From CAYLHU01 sp964383715 (GTDB taxonomy: Bacteria; Patescibacteriota; Minisyncoccia; Minisyncoccales; CG1-02-41-26), in the NCBI GenBank assembly GCA_964383715.1, contig CAYLHU010000002.1, forward strand, positions 1 through 31,787: DNA of 31,787 nt. Reading direction: 5' to 3'. Below are positions 1-6,341 of this stretch, piece after piece. Positions within the stretch are counted from its first letter, which is position 1. Every line of letters starts with the position of its first letter. The translations under genes were made by a program, and so were the position numbers. Below the pieces are notes generated by a model that worked only from the letters and a program-made list of their open reading frames with translations, did not search any database and was not told the DNA's origin.

Positions 1-75
1 TAAAAGAACAAACTATTCTCAATTTTACTTATATAATCTTTTCTGTCAACCCCACATCAATCTTAATCATAACTC

Positions 76-147
76 ACTTTTACTTCGTAAAAGTTTGTAC
101 TCAATGAGAGCTTACGCTCTCATTTCAACTCATTCCCCTGCGGGGAA
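76..147. repeat. Three consecutive short hairpins at the left edge
   Basis: Three perfect inverted repeats stand in a row: ACTTTTAC/GTAAAAGT with loop TTC (76-94), AATGAGAGC/GCTCTCATT with loop TTAC (103-124) and TTCCCC/GGGGAA with loop TGC (133-147). They lie just 3' of the tRNA genes as transcribed on the minus strand. The first two resemble the CTTCG-core two-hairpin family found elsewhere in the window. Bases 1-75 hold nothing I can identify. No T-tract follows a hairpin on either strand, so I do not call a terminator. Confidence 0.6.
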
Positions 148-185
148 CTTCGTAGCCGAGGAGAGGATTCGAACCCCCAACCACC

Positions 186-240
186 CGAGCCTTTGCGAAG
201 CAAAGGCGAAGGGTGAAGGTGAAGCTTTAGCTTTATCGCC
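186..240. repeat. Two-hairpin element copy E1, inside the interrupted tRNA
   Basis: On the minus strand it opens with GGCGAT, has a first hairpin with AAGC/GCTT arms, a CACCTTC-type linker, then the second hairpin CCTTTGC-TTC-GCAAAGG and ends CTCGG. The same layout is seen at 2722-2777, 1747-1844, 23202-23250, 23376-23431 and 24642-24685. The right-hand half is identical in sequence to that of the copy at 2722-2777. It lies directly before the variable and T arms of the interrupted tRNA. Confidence 0.75.
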
Positions 241-259
241 TGCCCGTCTAAATTTTGCT

Positions 260-330
260 AGCCTCCTGCCAGAATCGGACTGGCATCGATAGTTTACAAA
301 ACTATTGCTTTACCATTAAGCTAAAGAGGC
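260..330 (-). tRNA. tRNA-Thr (anticodon UGU)
   Basis: The minus strand from 330 folds as a full cloverleaf: acceptor GCCTCTT/AGGAGGC (one G-T pair), D arm GCTT-AATGGTA-AAGC, anticodon arm ATAGT-TTTGTAA-ACTAT with anticodon TGT at positions 34-36, a four-base variable loop CGAT, and T arm GCCAG-TCCGATT-CTGGC. G1-C72 and C2-G71 agree with bacterial threonine identity pairs. CCA is not encoded. Two oddities are position 55, which is C instead of the almost universal U (pseudouridine), and the base at 73, which is U. It sits between TTTTGC and GCAAAA flanks and inside the span of a second, split tRNA. Confidence 0.85.
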
Positions 331-353
331 AAAACTTTGGAGGGTTGCTCTAC

Positions 354-440
354 TCCCGAAAAATACAAAATCTTTGATTTTGATATTTTTCGAGGATCCT
401 CGATTTTACAACTAAAACTTTGTTTTAGGTAAAATCGGGA
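354..440. repeat. 87-nt two-arm palindromic insertion in a tRNA D-loop
   Basis: The outer ends are TCCCGA and TCGGGA inverted repeats. Inside are two long arms. Arm 1 (401-437) pairs CGATTTTAC with GTAAAATCG around an inner CTAAAAC-AAA-GTTTTAG hairpin. Arm 2 (358-393) pairs CGAAAAATA with TATTTTTCG around an inner hairpin with AAAATC/GATTTT arms and an AAA loop. A CGAGGATCCTCG palindrome joins the arms. The whole can fold as a cruciform. Removing it restores AATG-GTAGAGC, a normal tRNA D-loop, so it reads as an insertion. Confidence 0.7.
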
Positions 441-499
441 CATTGAGCTACCTCGGCGGTTTATTATTTTATCCTCGCCTATTATTCCCAAAACTAAAA

Positions 500-793
500 C
501 TACTGTCCCTTCCTTATTTTCTCCCAATAATCATCGGAAAACTCCGGTTTTTCTTCTTTGAGAGATTCTCTCTTAGAAAATTTTGATTTTATTAAAGAAA
601 AATTTTTTCTGAAAAATAAACCGGGAAACACCGCCTTCCCTTTTATTTTTTTCAAAAAAAAGGAAAAGGATTTTTTCTTCTCTACTTCCCCCTCCAATGG
701 CAATTCTCTCAAAATCGGCATTTTCATAATGGCTATCGCAACCATCCCCAAAACACTACCCCAAAGAATAATTTTCGCGAAAATAATTAGCAT
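500..793 (-). CDS. Small membrane protein of unknown function
   Basis: 97 aa. The N-terminus (about residues 2-30) is a hydrophobic segment, MLIIFAKIILWGSVLGMVAI, suggesting one membrane helix with little or no cleavable signal. The rest is a Lys/Glu-rich soluble tail ending in DDYWEKIRKGQ. Short single-helix proteins with an aromatic-charged C-terminus like this are, from memory, common in CPR genomes, but I cannot name a family. It lies downstream of tsf on the same strand after a 275-bp repeat-rich gap, with no clear ribosome site. The plus-strand ORF over the same bases has lower-quality composition and is taken as its shadow. I consider it real but unproven. Confidence 0.5.
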   Translation of the reverse strand: MLIIFAKIILWGSVLGMVAIAIMKMPILRELPLEGEVEKKKSFSFFLKKIKGKAVFPGLFFRKNFSLIKSKFSKRESLKEEKPEFSDDYWEKIRKGQ

Positions 794-799
794 AATAAT

Positions 800-1020
800 A
801 ACAAAATTTCTAATTATTCTAATTTCTAATAACTAATGAAATCCCAATGACTAATTGGGGTTAAAATTCTAAACTCTAAATCCTAAACTCTAAACAAATT
901 CAAAATTCAAACATTCAAATTTTCAAACCCGTCTATAATTTATAATTTATTATTTGGGATTTGTTTGGGTTTTGTGATTTGTTATTTGTTATTTAAATTT
1001 CGTTATTTGTCATTTGGAAC
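800..1020. repeat. Gap made of degenerate heptanucleotide repeats
   Basis: The 275 bases between the small membrane protein and tsf contain no gene. They consist of successive seven-base units: TTCTAAT-type around 810-835, CTAAACT/CTAAATC around 863-895, AAATTCA around 896-925, and ATTTGTT around 975-1015. The units drift from one to the next while the period of seven is roughly kept. I see no promoter or terminator here. Confidence 0.6.
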
Positions 1021-1068
1021 TTTCAGCATTTGCCCGACATTTAAACTTTAGAATTAAATATCTCGTTC

Positions 1069-1650
1069 CTATATCTCGTATCTCGTAAAATCCCCAATCT
1101 CTATTTTTTCTCCCGTTTTGGCAATATAATCGTTAAGCAAATTAGTGATTGTTTTTGTTGTGTCTTTCACCCAATCTTGGGACAACAAAGAAATCTCTTT
1201 CTTATACTTACTTAATTTCCCTTCAATGATTTTCCCTACTATTTCTTCCGGTTTTTCGGAATCGCTAAATTGCTTTTGATAAATTTTTCTCTCCTCATCT
1301 AAAAAATCTTCTGGGATATCTTCGTCTTTAACAAAAAGAGGTTTGGTCGCCGCTATTTGCAGACAAATTTCGTGAGACAATTTTTTAAACTCTTCCGATT
1401 TCGCCACAAAATCCGTCTCGCATTGAAGTTTAAGCAAGACACCAACTTGAGACCCGGGATGAATATAGCTTTCAATTATACCTTGACAAGCGCTTTTCCC
1501 CTCTCTTCCTTTGATTGTCTCTTTACCTTTTTCTCTTAGAATTTTTTTGGCTTTTTCAATATCGCCATTGGATTCTTCTAAGGCCTTTTTGCAATCCATC
1601 ATTGAAATGCCTGTTTCTTCTCTAAGTTGTTTGAGTTGTTCAATTGACAT
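1069..1650 (-). CDS. tsf: Elongation factor Ts
   Basis: 193 aa. EF-Ts is the guanine nucleotide exchange factor for EF-Tu in translation. Residues 1-50 are the UBA-like N-terminal domain (REETGISMMDCKKALEE), and CETDFVAKSEEF near residue 80 is the EF-Ts signature. The protein is much shorter than the ~280 aa E. coli form, so only one of the two core subdomains seems present, as in other short EF-Ts proteins. It follows rpsB on the same strand, the usual bacterial order, but the pair is separated by about 208 bp filled with hairpin elements. It stops at TAG. Confidence 0.95.
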   Translation of the reverse strand: MSIEQLKQLREETGISMMDCKKALEESNGDIEKAKKILREKGKETIKGREGKSACQGIIESYIHPGSQVGVLLKLQCETDFVAKSEEFKKLSHEICLQIAATKPLFVKDEDIPEDFLDEERKIYQKQFSDSEKPEEIVGKIIEGKLSKYKKEISLLSQDWVKDTTKTITNLLNDYIAKTGEKIEIGDFTRYEI

Positions 1651-1712
1651 AAAATTTAAAATAATAAATAACGAATAATAAATATCAAATACCGAGCGTC
1701 AGCGAAGGTGGA

Positions 1713-1731
1713 AAAGAAACGAAGTTTCTTT
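1713..1731. repeat. Hairpin with GAA loop in the rpsB-tsf spacer
   Basis: AAAGAAAC-GAA-GTTTCTTT is a perfect 8-bp stem with the GAA loop (TTC on the other strand) typical of the two-hairpin family. It stands just before the E3 element and would lie in the rpsB-tsf transcript. Confidence 0.6.
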
Positions 1732-1746
1732 GACTTTAATCTTGAA

Positions 1747-1844
1747 GGCGATGAGACTTCGTCTCATCTTTACCTTCGTTTTCACTTAAAAATTAAAATT
1801 TTTAAAAAAGATTTTTTCAAAAATCTTTGCTCGTGAAAACTCGG
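1747..1844. repeat. Two-hairpin element E3, interrupted by a nested palindrome
   Basis: It starts GGCGATGAGAC-TTC-GTCTCATC, continues TTTACCTTCG, and its second hairpin is GTTTTCACTT...CGTGAAAAC followed by TCGG. The uninterrupted version is at 23376-23431, where the second hairpin reads GTTTTCAC-TTC-GTGAAAAC. Here 44 bases (1788-1831) separate CACTT from CGTG. They contain AAAAATT/AATTTTT and AAAGATTTTT/AAAAATCTTT inverted repeats. The insertion is exactly in the hairpin loop. The element sits between rpsB and tsf. Confidence 0.75.
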
Positions 1845-1858
1845 TAATTAAAAGTTTG

Positions 1859-2614
1859 CTATTTAGATTTTGGATTTGATTTGATGTTATTTGGCATTGG
1901 AATTTTGGATTTCATTATAGCTTCTTTAAGTTTATCCAAAATATACTGGACAGAAGGAATAGCGTCATCGTTAGCCAATATAGGAAAATCAACCAACGAA
2001 GGGTCAACATTTGTATCAACTATGGCCACCACTTTAACTCCTATATTATTTGCCTCCTTCACACAAGCTTGGTCTCTATAAATATCACAAACAAAAACTG
2101 CTTCGGGGATTTTTCCCAAATCCTTTATCCCCTCAAATTTTCTTCTCAACTTTTCTAACTTCTTGTTAATTCTTATTTTTTCCTTTTTAGTCAAAGATTC
2201 AAAATCCCCTCCCTCTTTTTTCTTTTTAATATCTTGATAGTATTTCGTCCTATTGGAAATAACTTTATGATTGGTAAATGTCCCTCCCAACCATCTTTCA
2301 ACAACATAGGGAATTTCGCACTCCTCCGCGGTCTCTTGAATTATTTTTCTAAAAGGAGGCTTCGTCCCCACTAAAACAATACTCCCTCCTTCTCGAAAAA
2401 GACCCTCAATAAAAATCATCGCTTCCTCTAATGATTTAGCCGTTTTTTCTAAGTCAATAATATGAACAGTATTTTTAACCCCCATTATATTATCAGACAT
2501 TTTGGGATGAAGTTTTGAAATTTGATGCCCTAAATGTAAGCCCTTTCCCATCATCTCTTCAAGGTTGAATTTCGTATTGACTTTTTCTTTTTCTAAACTT
2601 TGTTTTTTAACCAT
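1859..2614 (-). CDS. rpsB: 30S ribosomal protein uS2
   Basis: 251 aa, a typical length for bacterial S2, which binds the 30S head-body junction. S2 signatures include GLHLGHQISKLHPKM (residues ~25-39), the HIIDLEKT segment and the FVCDIYRD...ANNIGVKVVAIVDTNVDP region near residues 173-205. The central coiled-coil hairpin is Lys-rich. The start is chosen at MVKKQSL because a promoter-like TTGAAA-17-TAGTAT ends about ten bases upstream. If that is used, the mRNA is nearly leaderless, in line with the missing Shine-Dalgarno sequence. It is transcribed towards tsf. Confidence 0.95.
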   Translation of the reverse strand: MVKKQSLEKEKVNTKFNLEEMMGKGLHLGHQISKLHPKMSDNIMGVKNTVHIIDLEKTAKSLEEAMIFIEGLFREGGSIVLVGTKPPFRKIIQETAEECEIPYVVERWLGGTFTNHKVISNRTKYYQDIKKKKEGGDFESLTKKEKIRINKKLEKLRRKFEGIKDLGKIPEAVFVCDIYRDQACVKEANNIGVKVVAIVDTNVDPSLVDFPILANDDAIPSVQYILDKLKEAIMKSKIPMPNNIKSNPKSK

Positions 2615-2623
2615 ATACTTAAA

Positions 2624-2652
2624 ATACTACAACATTGGCCTTGCTTTTTCAA
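2624..2652 (-). promoter_or_regulatory. Predicted rpsB promoter (short leader)
   Basis: Minus strand TTGAAA (2652-2647), a 17-base spacer and TAGTAT (2629-2624). The expected start, about seven bases on, is near 2617, only about three bases before the rpsB ATG at 2614. The -35 box overlaps that of the opposite promoter. Confidence 0.5.
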
Positions 2653-2669
2653 TAGTAGTGAGATATGAT
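2641..2669 (+). promoter_or_regulatory. Predicted rpmE-prfA promoter
   Basis: TTGCTT (2641-2646), a 17-base spacer and TATGAT (2664-2669), giving a start near 2676 and a leader of about 105 bases that contains the E2 hairpin element. Its -35 box overlaps that of the divergent rpsB promoter, so polymerase binding to one could exclude the other. Confidence 0.45.
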
Positions 2670-2721
2670 AGCAATAAATAGGCAATGAAAGATTACTTTT
2701 ACCTTAACTCGTTGGCTCGTA

Positions 2722-2777
2722 GGCGATGAGAGCTTCGCTCTCATCTTCACCTTCGCCCTTGCTTCGCAAAGGCTCGG
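2722..2777. repeat. Two-hairpin element E2 directly before rpmE
   Basis: GGCGATGAGAGC-TTC-GCTCTCATC, linker TTCACCTTCG, then CCCTTGC-TTC-GCAAAGG and CTCGG. It ends three bases before the rpmE ATG at 2781, so the rpmE leader ends in a hairpin with no Shine-Dalgarno sequence. Same family as 186-240 and 23376-23431. Confidence 0.75.
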
Positions 2778-2780
2778 TTA

Positions 2781-3029
2781 ATGAAAAAAAATACTCATCC
2801 AAAATATTATCCTAACGCTAAGGTTCACTGTTCTTGTGGGGCTGTTTTTGAAGTTGGTTCAACTAAAGAAAATATTGAAACAGAGGTCTGTGTTAACTGT
2901 CATCCTTTTTATACCGGTAAAGAAAAAATGATTGACAGCGCCGGGCAAGTAGAAAAGTTTAAAAAGAGATTATCTAAGAAAAAAAAACTCGTCAAGAAAA
3001 AGCCAAGAATAAAAAAACAAGGGAAATAA
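2781..3029 (+). CDS. rpmE: 50S ribosomal protein bL31
   Basis: 82 aa. L31 is a small protein of the large subunit that helps bridge the subunits. The zinc-ribbon form is shown by CSCG near residue 18 and CVNCHPFYTGK near residue 37 (four cysteines). The C-terminal 25 residues are an unusually basic extension (KKRLSKKKKLVKKKPRIKKQ). It is followed by prfA after four bases, an rpmE-prfA pairing also known in other bacteria. The start is immediately preceded by the E2 hairpin element. Confidence 0.93.
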   Translation: MKKNTHPKYYPNAKVHCSCGAVFEVGSTKENIETEVCVNCHPFYTGKEKMIDSAGQVEKFKKRLSKKKKLVKKKPRIKKQGK

Positions 3030-3033
3030 ACGA

Positions 3034-3771
3034 ATGCCCGAAGTTAGAGAAAATACTTTAATAGTTGAAATAAGAGCCGGAGCGGGTGGCGATGAAGCCA
3101 CCCTCTTTGCTAAAGATTTGTTTGGGATGTATTCAAAATACGCGCTCGCAAAAAATTGGGAAGTTTATGTTTTAGACGAGTATCAAACTGAAGTCGGCGG
3201 ATTAAAACAGATTATCTTCAAAATAAAGGGTGAAAATGTTTTCAGCAGTATGAAATACGAAAGCGGAGTTCATCGGGTTCAGAGAATACCCAAAACCGAA
3301 AAAGGAAACAGAATACATACCTCTACTGTTTCTGTCGCCGTTTTGCCAATTCCCAAAAATGCGGAAATAACAATAAAACCCGGCGATATTAAGATGGATG
3401 TTTTTAAGGCCTCCGGTCATGGCGGACAAAATGTCAACAAAAGGGAAACTGCTATCCGTATCACCCACATCCCCACCGGCCTTGTTGTTTCTTCTCAAAC
3501 CCAAAGAAATCTTGAACAAAATAAACAATCCGCTCTTAGTATTCTCCAAGCCCGGCTTTTTGAAAAAGAGAACAAGGAAAATGAAAGCGAACGCAAAGAA
3601 GAAAGGAATAAGCAAATCGGAAACGCTGAAAGGGCTGAAAAAATCAGAACTTATAACTTCCCCCAAGACAGAATCACCGACCACCGAATTAAAAAATCCT
3701 GGCACAACATAGAAAAGATTATGTCAGGGGACTTGGAGAAGATATTGGAAAAGTTAAAACAAAACTTATAA
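3034..3771 (+). CDS. prfA: Peptide chain release factor 1, short form
   Basis: 245 aa. It recognises stop codons UAA/UAG and triggers peptidyl-tRNA hydrolysis. GHGGQNVNK contains the universal GGQ motif. The tripeptide in RIPKTEKG is of the PxT type used by RF1, not the SPF of RF2. Bacterial RF1 is usually ~355 aa. Here the sequence starts almost at the RAGAGGDEA segment, so the ~100-residue N-terminal helical domain is absent. No upstream in-frame extension is possible because rpmE stops at 3029. TAG (tsf) and TGA (pfkB) stops in the window imply that an RF2 exists elsewhere. There is no clear Shine-Dalgarno, so translation is probably coupled to rpmE. Confidence 0.9.
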   Translation: MPEVRENTLIVEIRAGAGGDEATLFAKDLFGMYSKYALAKNWEVYVLDEYQTEVGGLKQIIFKIKGENVFSSMKYESGVHRVQRIPKTEKGNRIHTSTVSVAVLPIPKNAEITIKPGDIKMDVFKASGHGGQNVNKRETAIRITHIPTGLVVSSQTQRNLEQNKQSALSILQARLFEKENKENESERKEERNKQIGNAERAEKIRTYNFPQDRITDHRIKKSWHNIEKIMSGDLEKILEKLKQNL

Positions 3772-3792
3772 CAAAATTATTTAGTTTAACAA

Positions 3793-3825
3793 AAAAAGGG
3801 ATTGTTCTAAAAACAATCCCTTTTT
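3793..3825 (+). terminator. Intrinsic terminator after prfA
   Basis: AAAAAGGGATTGTT (3793-3806), loop CTAAA, and AACAATCCCTTTTT (3812-3825) form a 14-bp stem whose 3' side ends in T5. It lies 22 bases after the prfA stop. The A-run on the other side makes it potentially bidirectional. Confidence 0.85.
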
Positions 3826-3951
3826 GAATCGGCTAACCCAACTCAATCTCCACCCTCCTTAGTAGTTCGACAATCTTAGGAGTAATGACCCGCCGAATAT
3901 CCAAGTCGCTCTGGTAATGTATACACACATATAGCACTTTTCTGAAAGAAA

Positions 3952-4025
3952 AATTACCGGGGTCAGACCCCGGTCATTTTTTACCAAGGTTTGCCGAAAT
4001 TTACCGAGGTTAAACCTAGGTAAAT
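3952..4025. repeat. Pair of REP-like palindromes of the transposase 3 type
   Basis: ACCGGGGTC-A-GACCCCGGT (3956-3974) is the same palindrome, in opposite orientation, as the copies in and around the transposase at 28031-28771. After a degenerate half unit (3981-3998), a variant ATTTACCGAGGTT-A-AACCTAGGTAAAT (3999-4025, one mismatch) follows. Changed bases in this variant are mostly compensated across the stem. The 92-codon ORF spanning this region is not convincing. The rest of the 424-bp gap between prfA and the transglycosylase holds the terminator and a 40-bp palindrome. Confidence 0.7.
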
Positions 4026-4040
4026 CTAAAGAATCACCTA

Positions 4041-4080
4041 TACTTAAACTTGACCTACGGTCGTATGCTAAGTTTAAGTA
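4041..4080. repeat. 40-bp palindromic element F, copy 1
   Basis: The outer arms TACTTAAACTT (4041-4051) and AAGTTTAAGTA (4070-4080) are perfect inverted repeats, and an inner GACC-TAC-GGTC hairpin lies between. A second element of exactly the same length, with the same ends and the same internal CGACCG at the same offset (reverse complement), occurs at 14019-14058. Confidence 0.65.
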
Positions 4081-4195
4081 AATTTGCTTACTATTAATTC
4101 GGATATAATGTGAGCACACTTTTTGCGCTTTTTTCACTGAATAAAAAATACCGGAAGTAAGCTCCGATATCTTTATTAGAAATCATTCCATTTTT

Positions 4196-5605
4196 TTATT
4201 GGGCGGACTCAATGGCCTCAATGTCTTTTTGGAGGTCTTTTTCTATTTCGATGACGCTGTCCCCATAAAATCCGTAGCCATTATAACTTGTCCGCCTTGT
4301 TGTCCCCGAGAAATAAATCATCGCCGCTCGCCATTCGGAATCATAATTTCTCTTGGCAGCTCCATAATCAGATAAGTATAAAGCGGCCGCTAAAAAAGAG
4401 TCCTTGATATTCCAAGGGTCAGCCGGCTTTCCTGTTATCGCTTTTACTTTATCCCGATAAATAACCCAAGTCGAGGGGATAAATTGAGCCGGTCCCATTG
4501 CTCCCCCATAACCCGAACTCATCGGACAGGAAATCGGGGTTTCAAAAGGGTTCCTCCCCAACTCCTTAGTAATAGACAAAAATGGCTGAACATCTCGAGT
4601 TGGTTTCATAACTTGAGAAATATATTTTCCGCTACTCACTACTATCCCCGAACCGGTATTGGTGTCTTTTAGATAACAACGCCCGACATTTTGGCCAATA
4701 TTCGACTCTTGTTTCAAAATTGCCAAAAGAAATGCCGGCCGAACATTAGTAATATTTTCAACATATTTGGCTAAATCCAAGGCCTCGCCAAAAGTCGGTG
4801 CTTCAGGAACACCGACTAAGGCAAATATCCGAGCCCTTATTTCGGCTACTATCTTCTCATTTTCCCCTTTTTCTTTAAGATATTTTTGATATTCCACTTC
4901 GGTCATCTGAAGAAAATTTTCTTGCGCTTTTTTTGTCTCCGCGCTTTCTTTCTTTTGAATTTTCTGAATTGTAACTACACCTTCCAAATTATTTTTCTCG
5001 CTATCCATAGATTCCTTCTGCCCTTCTAAAGATGTTTTCAACCCTCTAACATTTCTCAATAATTTTTGAGTTTCCTCGTTCAGGGCGTCTAACGCTATTA
5101 AACTACTGAAAAAATCGCTAAGATTTTCTTCAACCAAAAGTATTTCCAAATAGGACTTTTGGTCTTCCTTATAACGAAGTTGAAGAAGATTAAGGAGATT
5201 TTTCTTGATTTCATCTATTTCCGAACTGGTTTCGCCTATTGATGACTCTGTATTCTTAATTTGAACATTGAGGTCCTTAATCATAACATTGCCTTGGTAT
5301 ATCTGATAGTCCAAATTTTTTACCTTGTTTCCCAAAATATAAATTTTGTTTTTTAAAGTATCTTTTTCCTGTTCTGTCCTATTAATATCCTTCTCAATCT
5401 CATCGCTTTTCCCTTGATAATAATCTTGGCATTCCCTTAAAAGGGACTCATATTCCTCGTTTGAAATGTCTGACGGCTTGTCTTCCGTGATAATTTTTTG
5501 ACAGAAATCCTCTAAGTTTTCCACGGCTAAAACCGAAAAACCGGACAACAAAAAAACCGTTATTAAAACAACGGTTAATTCAAATTTTAGAAAACGATTT
5601 ATCAT
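4196..5605 (-). CDS. Secreted coiled-coil lytic murein transglycosylase
   Basis: 469 aa from the chosen start. It probably cleaves peptidoglycan glycan strands outside the cytoplasmic membrane. An N-terminal signal or anchor segment (residues ~8-28, FELTVVLITVFLLSGFSVLA) is followed by a long coiled-coil region (~50-260) like that of EnvC/PcsB-type proteins, then an SLT/MltB-like domain. LLAILKQESNIG carries the likely catalytic Glu, and GGAMGPAQFIPSTW is the family's conserved GxMGPxQFxPS motif. A longer reading frame begins at 5725 but would overlap bL25 by about 100 bases with an unlikely poly-Lys/Arg leader. The ATG at 5605, 22 bases after the bL25 stop, precedes the signal segment and is preferred. 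It is probably co-transcribed with bL25. Confidence 0.85.
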   Translation of the reverse strand: MINRFLKFELTVVLITVFLLSGFSVLAVENLEDFCQKIITEDKPSDISNEEYESLLRECQDYYQGKSDEIEKDINRTEQEKDTLKNKIYILGNKVKNLDYQIYQGNVMIKDLNVQIKNTESSIGETSSEIDEIKKNLLNLLQLRYKEDQKSYLEILLVEENLSDFFSSLIALDALNEETQKLLRNVRGLKTSLEGQKESMDSEKNNLEGVVTIQKIQKKESAETKKAQENFLQMTEVEYQKYLKEKGENEKIVAEIRARIFALVGVPEAPTFGEALDLAKYVENITNVRPAFLLAILKQESNIGQNVGRCYLKDTNTGSGIVVSSGKYISQVMKPTRDVQPFLSITKELGRNPFETPISCPMSSGYGGAMGPAQFIPSTWVIYRDKVKAITGKPADPWNIKDSFLAAALYLSDYGAAKRNYDSEWRAAMIYFSGTTRRTSYNGYGFYGDSVIEIEKDLQKDIEAIESAQ

Positions 5606-5627
5606 AAGAAAAACAAATTTAAAAAGA

Positions 5628-6317
5628 TTACTTTTTCTCCCTTTCCTTTTTCTTTTCAGCTTCTTTTCCTTCCGCTCCCCCTTCTTTTTCTCCTCCGCTT
5701 TGTTCTGGTTCTGCCTTCGGTTCAACTTCTTTCTCTTTTTTAGGTGCCGATATTAAGGCAATTATCTCTTCTTTGTCTCTTAAAACAACCACTCCTTCCG
5801 GCAAGACCAAGTCCTTAACTAAAATCCTATCATCAAAGTTCTTCAATTTTTCAATATCAACTTCAATCTCTTTGGGTAAATCCCGGACTAAACCCTTAAC
5901 CTCAATAATCTGAATTTCCTTCAACAATGTACCACTCAAATCTTTTACCGCCGGGGACTGCCCTTTAAAAATTATTGGGACTTCCACAGTGACATCTTTC
6001 TTAGTTGAAGGATGGTAAAAATCAATGTGTAAGAACTTATCTGAAATAGGGTCCCTATAAATATCGTGAATTAAGACCTCTACCTCTTTCGTTTCTGAAT
6101 TCCCCTCGCTTCCCGAAAAATTTATTTTCAATTTAATCAAAGAACTTTCTCCAGCTCCTTGAAAAATTTTTTCAAAATCTTTTTCATTAACTTGAAGAGA
6201 AGTATTGTCAATCCCTTCACCATATAAAACTGCCGGCAAAATACCTTCCGCTCTCAATAATTTTGTCTGCCGGCCAAATTGCTCTCTTTTTTTCGCTTCT
6301 AATTGTAATTTATTCAT
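5628..6317 (-). CDS. rplY: 50S ribosomal protein bL25, long (Ctc/TL5) form
   Basis: 229 aa. It binds 5S rRNA. The N-terminal L25 domain begins LEAKKREQFGRQTKLLRAEG and VLYGEG (residues ~6-38). The C-terminal TL5-type beta domain covers ~100-195 (VEVPIIFKGQSPAVKDLSG, then DLPKEIEVDIE). The last ~35 residues are a low-complexity Glu/Gly/Lys tail (EQSGGEKEGGAEGKEAEKKK). It is placed upstream of the transglycosylase on the same strand. Ribosome genes are scattered here: rpsB, rpmE and rplY are all in different units. Confidence 0.92.
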   Translation of the reverse strand: MNKLQLEAKKREQFGRQTKLLRAEGILPAVLYGEGIDNTSLQVNEKDFEKIFQGAGESSLIKLKINFSGSEGNSETKEVEVLIHDIYRDPISDKFLHIDFYHPSTKKDVTVEVPIIFKGQSPAVKDLSGTLLKEIQIIEVKGLVRDLPKEIEVDIEKLKNFDDRILVKDLVLPEGVVVLRDKEEIIALISAPKKEKEVEPKAEPEQSGGEKEGGAEGKEAEKKKEREKK

Positions 6318-6341
6318 ATCGCTTTTTTAAATAATCAATTA

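Larger units (their letters stand above)
154..457 (-). tRNA. Interrupted tRNA, Trp-like (candidate CCA anticodon)
   Basis: On the minus strand, 457-451 reads GCCGAGG, followed by TA and the D-stem strand GCTC (448-445). The matching 3' acceptor strand CCTCGGC lies at 161-155, after a T arm GGGGG-TTCGAAT-CCTCT. Removing 354-440 restores a normal D arm (GCTC-AATGGTA-GAGC). The next segment is A-ACCC-TCCAAA (346-336), and GGGT-GGTT resumes at 186. ACCC/GGGT could form an anticodon stem, and the TCCAAA run resembles a Trp anticodon loop, but the loop is one or two bases short. Between these halves lie a complete tRNA-Thr and a two-hairpin repeat. It could be an intron-bearing gene, a dead tRNA, or a coincidental pairing of remnants. 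The 7-bp acceptor match plus D and T arms makes coincidence less likely. The amino acid identity is tentative. Confidence 0.4.

Noticed and set aside
95..292. 65-codon plus-strand ORF
   Set aside because: It is antisense to both tRNA genes and the E1 repeat, with no gene-like features.
321..527. 68-codon minus-strand ORF
   Set aside because: It lies over the D-loop palindrome and 5' part of the interrupted tRNA; composition is that of translated non-coding DNA.
3915..3945. dif-like recombination site
   Set aside because: TAATGTATA matches the centre of the bacterial dif consensus, but the flanking half-sites match poorly and no xer gene is nearby.
3859..4137. 92-codon minus-strand ORF between prfA and the transglycosylase
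   Set aside because: It runs across three palindromic elements, has no ribosome site or recognisable domain, and its peptide is explained by translation of the repeats.
5606..5725. Upstream start of the transglycosylase
   Set aside because: It would overlap the bL25 gene by about 100 bases and add a poly-Lys/Arg stretch ahead of the signal segment.
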